Shown one piece after another: positions 14,003 to 14,811 of a DNA stretch of 14,811 nt. The stretch comes from Candidatus Sifarchaeum subterraneum (GTDB taxonomy: Archaea > Asgardarchaeota > Sifarchaeia > Sifarchaeales > Sifarchaeaceae), in NCBI GenBank assembly GCA_016292335.1, contig JAECRX010000206.1:1-14811 (forward strand), read 5' to 3'. A program made the position numbers and the translations under genes. Position 1 is the first letter of the stretch. Each line of letters begins with the position of its first letter. Below the pieces are notes generated by a model. It was given only the letters and a program-made list of their open reading frames with translations. It did not search any database and was not told where the DNA came from.

Positions 14003-14671
14003 ATGAAAAAAGGTTGTTTTATTGTTTTTGAAGGCATTGAAGGATCTGGTAAAACCACACTTACACAGGAACTATACCTAATTTTGAAGAAAAAAATGGA
14101 TGTGAAATTAACCCAAGAACCAACTCGAAATACCCCCACAGGTGACCTAATTCAAAAAATTTTAACCAAAAAGAAAAAAGTACCTCAAAAAACTCTAGCT
14201 CTTTTATTTGCGGCAGATCGTCTTGCACATGTAGAAAATGAACTCCTTCCCTGGCTTAACGAAGGGAAAGTAGTGATCTGTGATAGATACCTCTTTTCTT
14301 CTTTGGCATACCAAGGGGCGATGGAAATTGATTTATGTTGGCTTTTGCAAATAAATGATTATGAGGTTATTCCAAAGCCTGATCTTCTTTTCTTCATTGA
14401 GATTCCTGTCGATATAGCCCTGAATAGAATAGATAAAAGACCATCCAAAACACTTTTTGATTCCTTTGACTTTCTCAACAAGGTACAGAAAATTTACAAA
14501 GAGATTCTGATAGGTGAAAAATTTCAAATAGAAAAACTTGATGGGACGAAATCGGTCGATTTTCTCATAGAAAAGATTACCCAAATCACCTCTGAGTTCA
14601 TAAAACGTCATAATTCAGATAATCTCTTAACTAAAAAATCTTCGAACTCTCCTGAACATAACAAAACTTAA
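14003..14671 (+). CDS. tmk: Thymidylate kinase (dTMP kinase)
   Basis: A 222-residue P-loop kinase that phosphorylates dTMP to dTDP with ATP. The P-loop is GIEGSGKT (11-18), the DRY-type motif is CDRYLFSSLAYQG (93-105), FAADRLAHV (69-77) is the conserved nucleotide-binding helix, and PDLLFFIEIPVDIAL opens the last core strand and helix. The LID region is short (NRIDKRPSKT), with basic residues. I start at ATG 14003; a TTG four codons upstream adds only MCEI and has no better ribosome site. The C-terminal tail (HNSDNLLTKKSSNSPEHNKT) is polar and probably disordered. It shares dTTP supply with the dCTP deaminase at 4075-4641. dTTP also feeds dTDP-sugars, so there is a loose functional link to the sugar genes. 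Confidence 0.93.
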   Translation: MKKGCFIVFEGIEGSGKTTLTQELYLILKKKMDVKLTQEPTRNTPTGDLIQKILTKKKKVPQKTLALLFAADRLAHVENELLPWLNEGKVVICDRYLFSSLAYQGAMEIDLCWLLQINDYEVIPKPDLLFFIEIPVDIALNRIDKRPSKTLFDSFDFLNKVQKIYKEILIGEKFQIEKLDGTKSVDFLIEKITQITSEFIKRHNSDNLLTKKSSNSPEHNKT

Positions 14672-14684
14672 GGCAAGAATAGTT

Positions 14685-14712
14685 AAAGTGGAAAGTAGAA
14701 AGTGAAAAGTGA
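14685..14712. repeat. Four tandem AAAGTRR heptamers
   Basis: AAAGTGG, AAAGTAG, AAAGTGA and AAAGTGA follow one another without a gap, 14 bases after the tmk stop. On the minus strand they read as a pyrimidine-rich tract directly downstream of the gene that ends at 14725. It may help end that transcript or be a small replication-slippage repeat. Confidence 0.6.
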
Positions 14713-14735
14713 TATATCATTTTTTTATATATCAC
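14709..14735. terminator. Palindromic hairpin between convergent genes
   Basis: GTGATATAT (14709-14717) and ATATATCAC (14727-14735) are perfect 9-base arms with a 9-base loop containing seven T. It covers the stop codon of the minus-strand gene at the right edge and lies 37 bases after tmk. On the minus strand a TTTT and further T-rich repeats follow. A shared transcript end for both genes is likely. Confidence 0.45.
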
Positions 14736-14811
14736 GGACTGTGACTTCCTCCCCTCCCTGAACAGTACTTGGCAAAGTGGGGAACATATCCAAAAATTTC
14801 AATTCAAATAA
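14725..14811 (-). CDS. C-terminal end of an unidentified protein (partial)
   Basis: Reading in from the right edge, this is the only minus frame that stays open: 28 codons ending in TAA at 14727-14725. The last residues are TVQGGEEVTVRDI. The other two minus frames stop within a few codons. The local base composition is richer in G+C than the flanking gap, as expected for coding sequence. It would be convergent with tmk. The family is not recognisable from so short a piece. Confidence 0.45.
   Translation of the reverse strand, partial: LFELKFLDMFPTLPSTVQGGEEVTVRDI

Noticed and set aside
1..14811. Mobile elements, integrases, toxin-antitoxin or defence genes.
   Set aside because: No transposase, recombinase, terminal inverted repeats or defence domains were seen in any open frame, and every sizeable gene has a housekeeping or sugar-related assignment.

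Overview
The window looks like AT-rich archaeal chromosome, most likely from an Asgard archaeon. Two genes support this. One is a geranylgeranylglyceryl phosphate synthase (13166-13930), which makes archaeal ether lipids. The other is a Rab/Ras-type small GTPase with all five G boxes (12368-12925), a protein class that is abundant in Asgard genomes. Several genes have clear Shine-Dalgarno sites, and TATA-like boxes sit upstream of others. The assignment to a lineage is inference; no rRNA or other decisive marker is present.

Layout. Positions 2-79 hold the 3' end of an unidentified plus-strand gene. It is convergent with a GyrI/AraC effector-binding-domain protein (132-641, minus). A minus-strand nucleotide-sugar group follows: two NAD-dependent sugar epimerase/dehydratases whose stop and start overlap as ATGA (718-1632 and 1629-2594), a UDP-sulfoquinovose synthase homologue (2736-3899) and a dCTP deaminase (4075-4641). 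Next is a gene-free, GC-richer stretch with several potential hairpins (about 4672-4825). Two plus-strand genes follow: an APH/choline-kinase-fold phosphotransferase (5046-6173) and a multi-membrane-span GT-C glycosyltransferase (6407-8086). A second minus-strand block holds a dTDP-L-rhamnose 4-epimerase-like SDR with a Cys/His insertion (8213-9346), two DPM1-like family 2 glycosyltransferases (9655-10353 and 10422-11120), a GalE-like SDR (11180-12175) and the small GTPase. Divergent from the GTPase, on the plus strand, are GGGP synthase and thymidylate kinase (14003-14671). The C-terminal end of another minus-strand gene enters at the right edge (14725-14811).

How they fit together. Most of the window reads as surface-glycan machinery. 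Five SDR enzymes would shape nucleotide sugars, one of them making a sulfonated sugar (sulfoquinovose). DPM1-like enzymes would load sugars onto a polyprenyl phosphate or extend a lipid-linked chain. The GT-C enzyme would use lipid-linked sugars on the outer face of the membrane. GGGP synthase supplies lipid backbone. dCTP deaminase and thymidylate kinase both belong to dTTP supply, and dTTP is also the precursor of dTDP-sugars. No oligosaccharyltransferase (AglB) or flippase is present here, so the final acceptor (protein N-glycan, O-glycan or glycolipid) cannot be told from this window.
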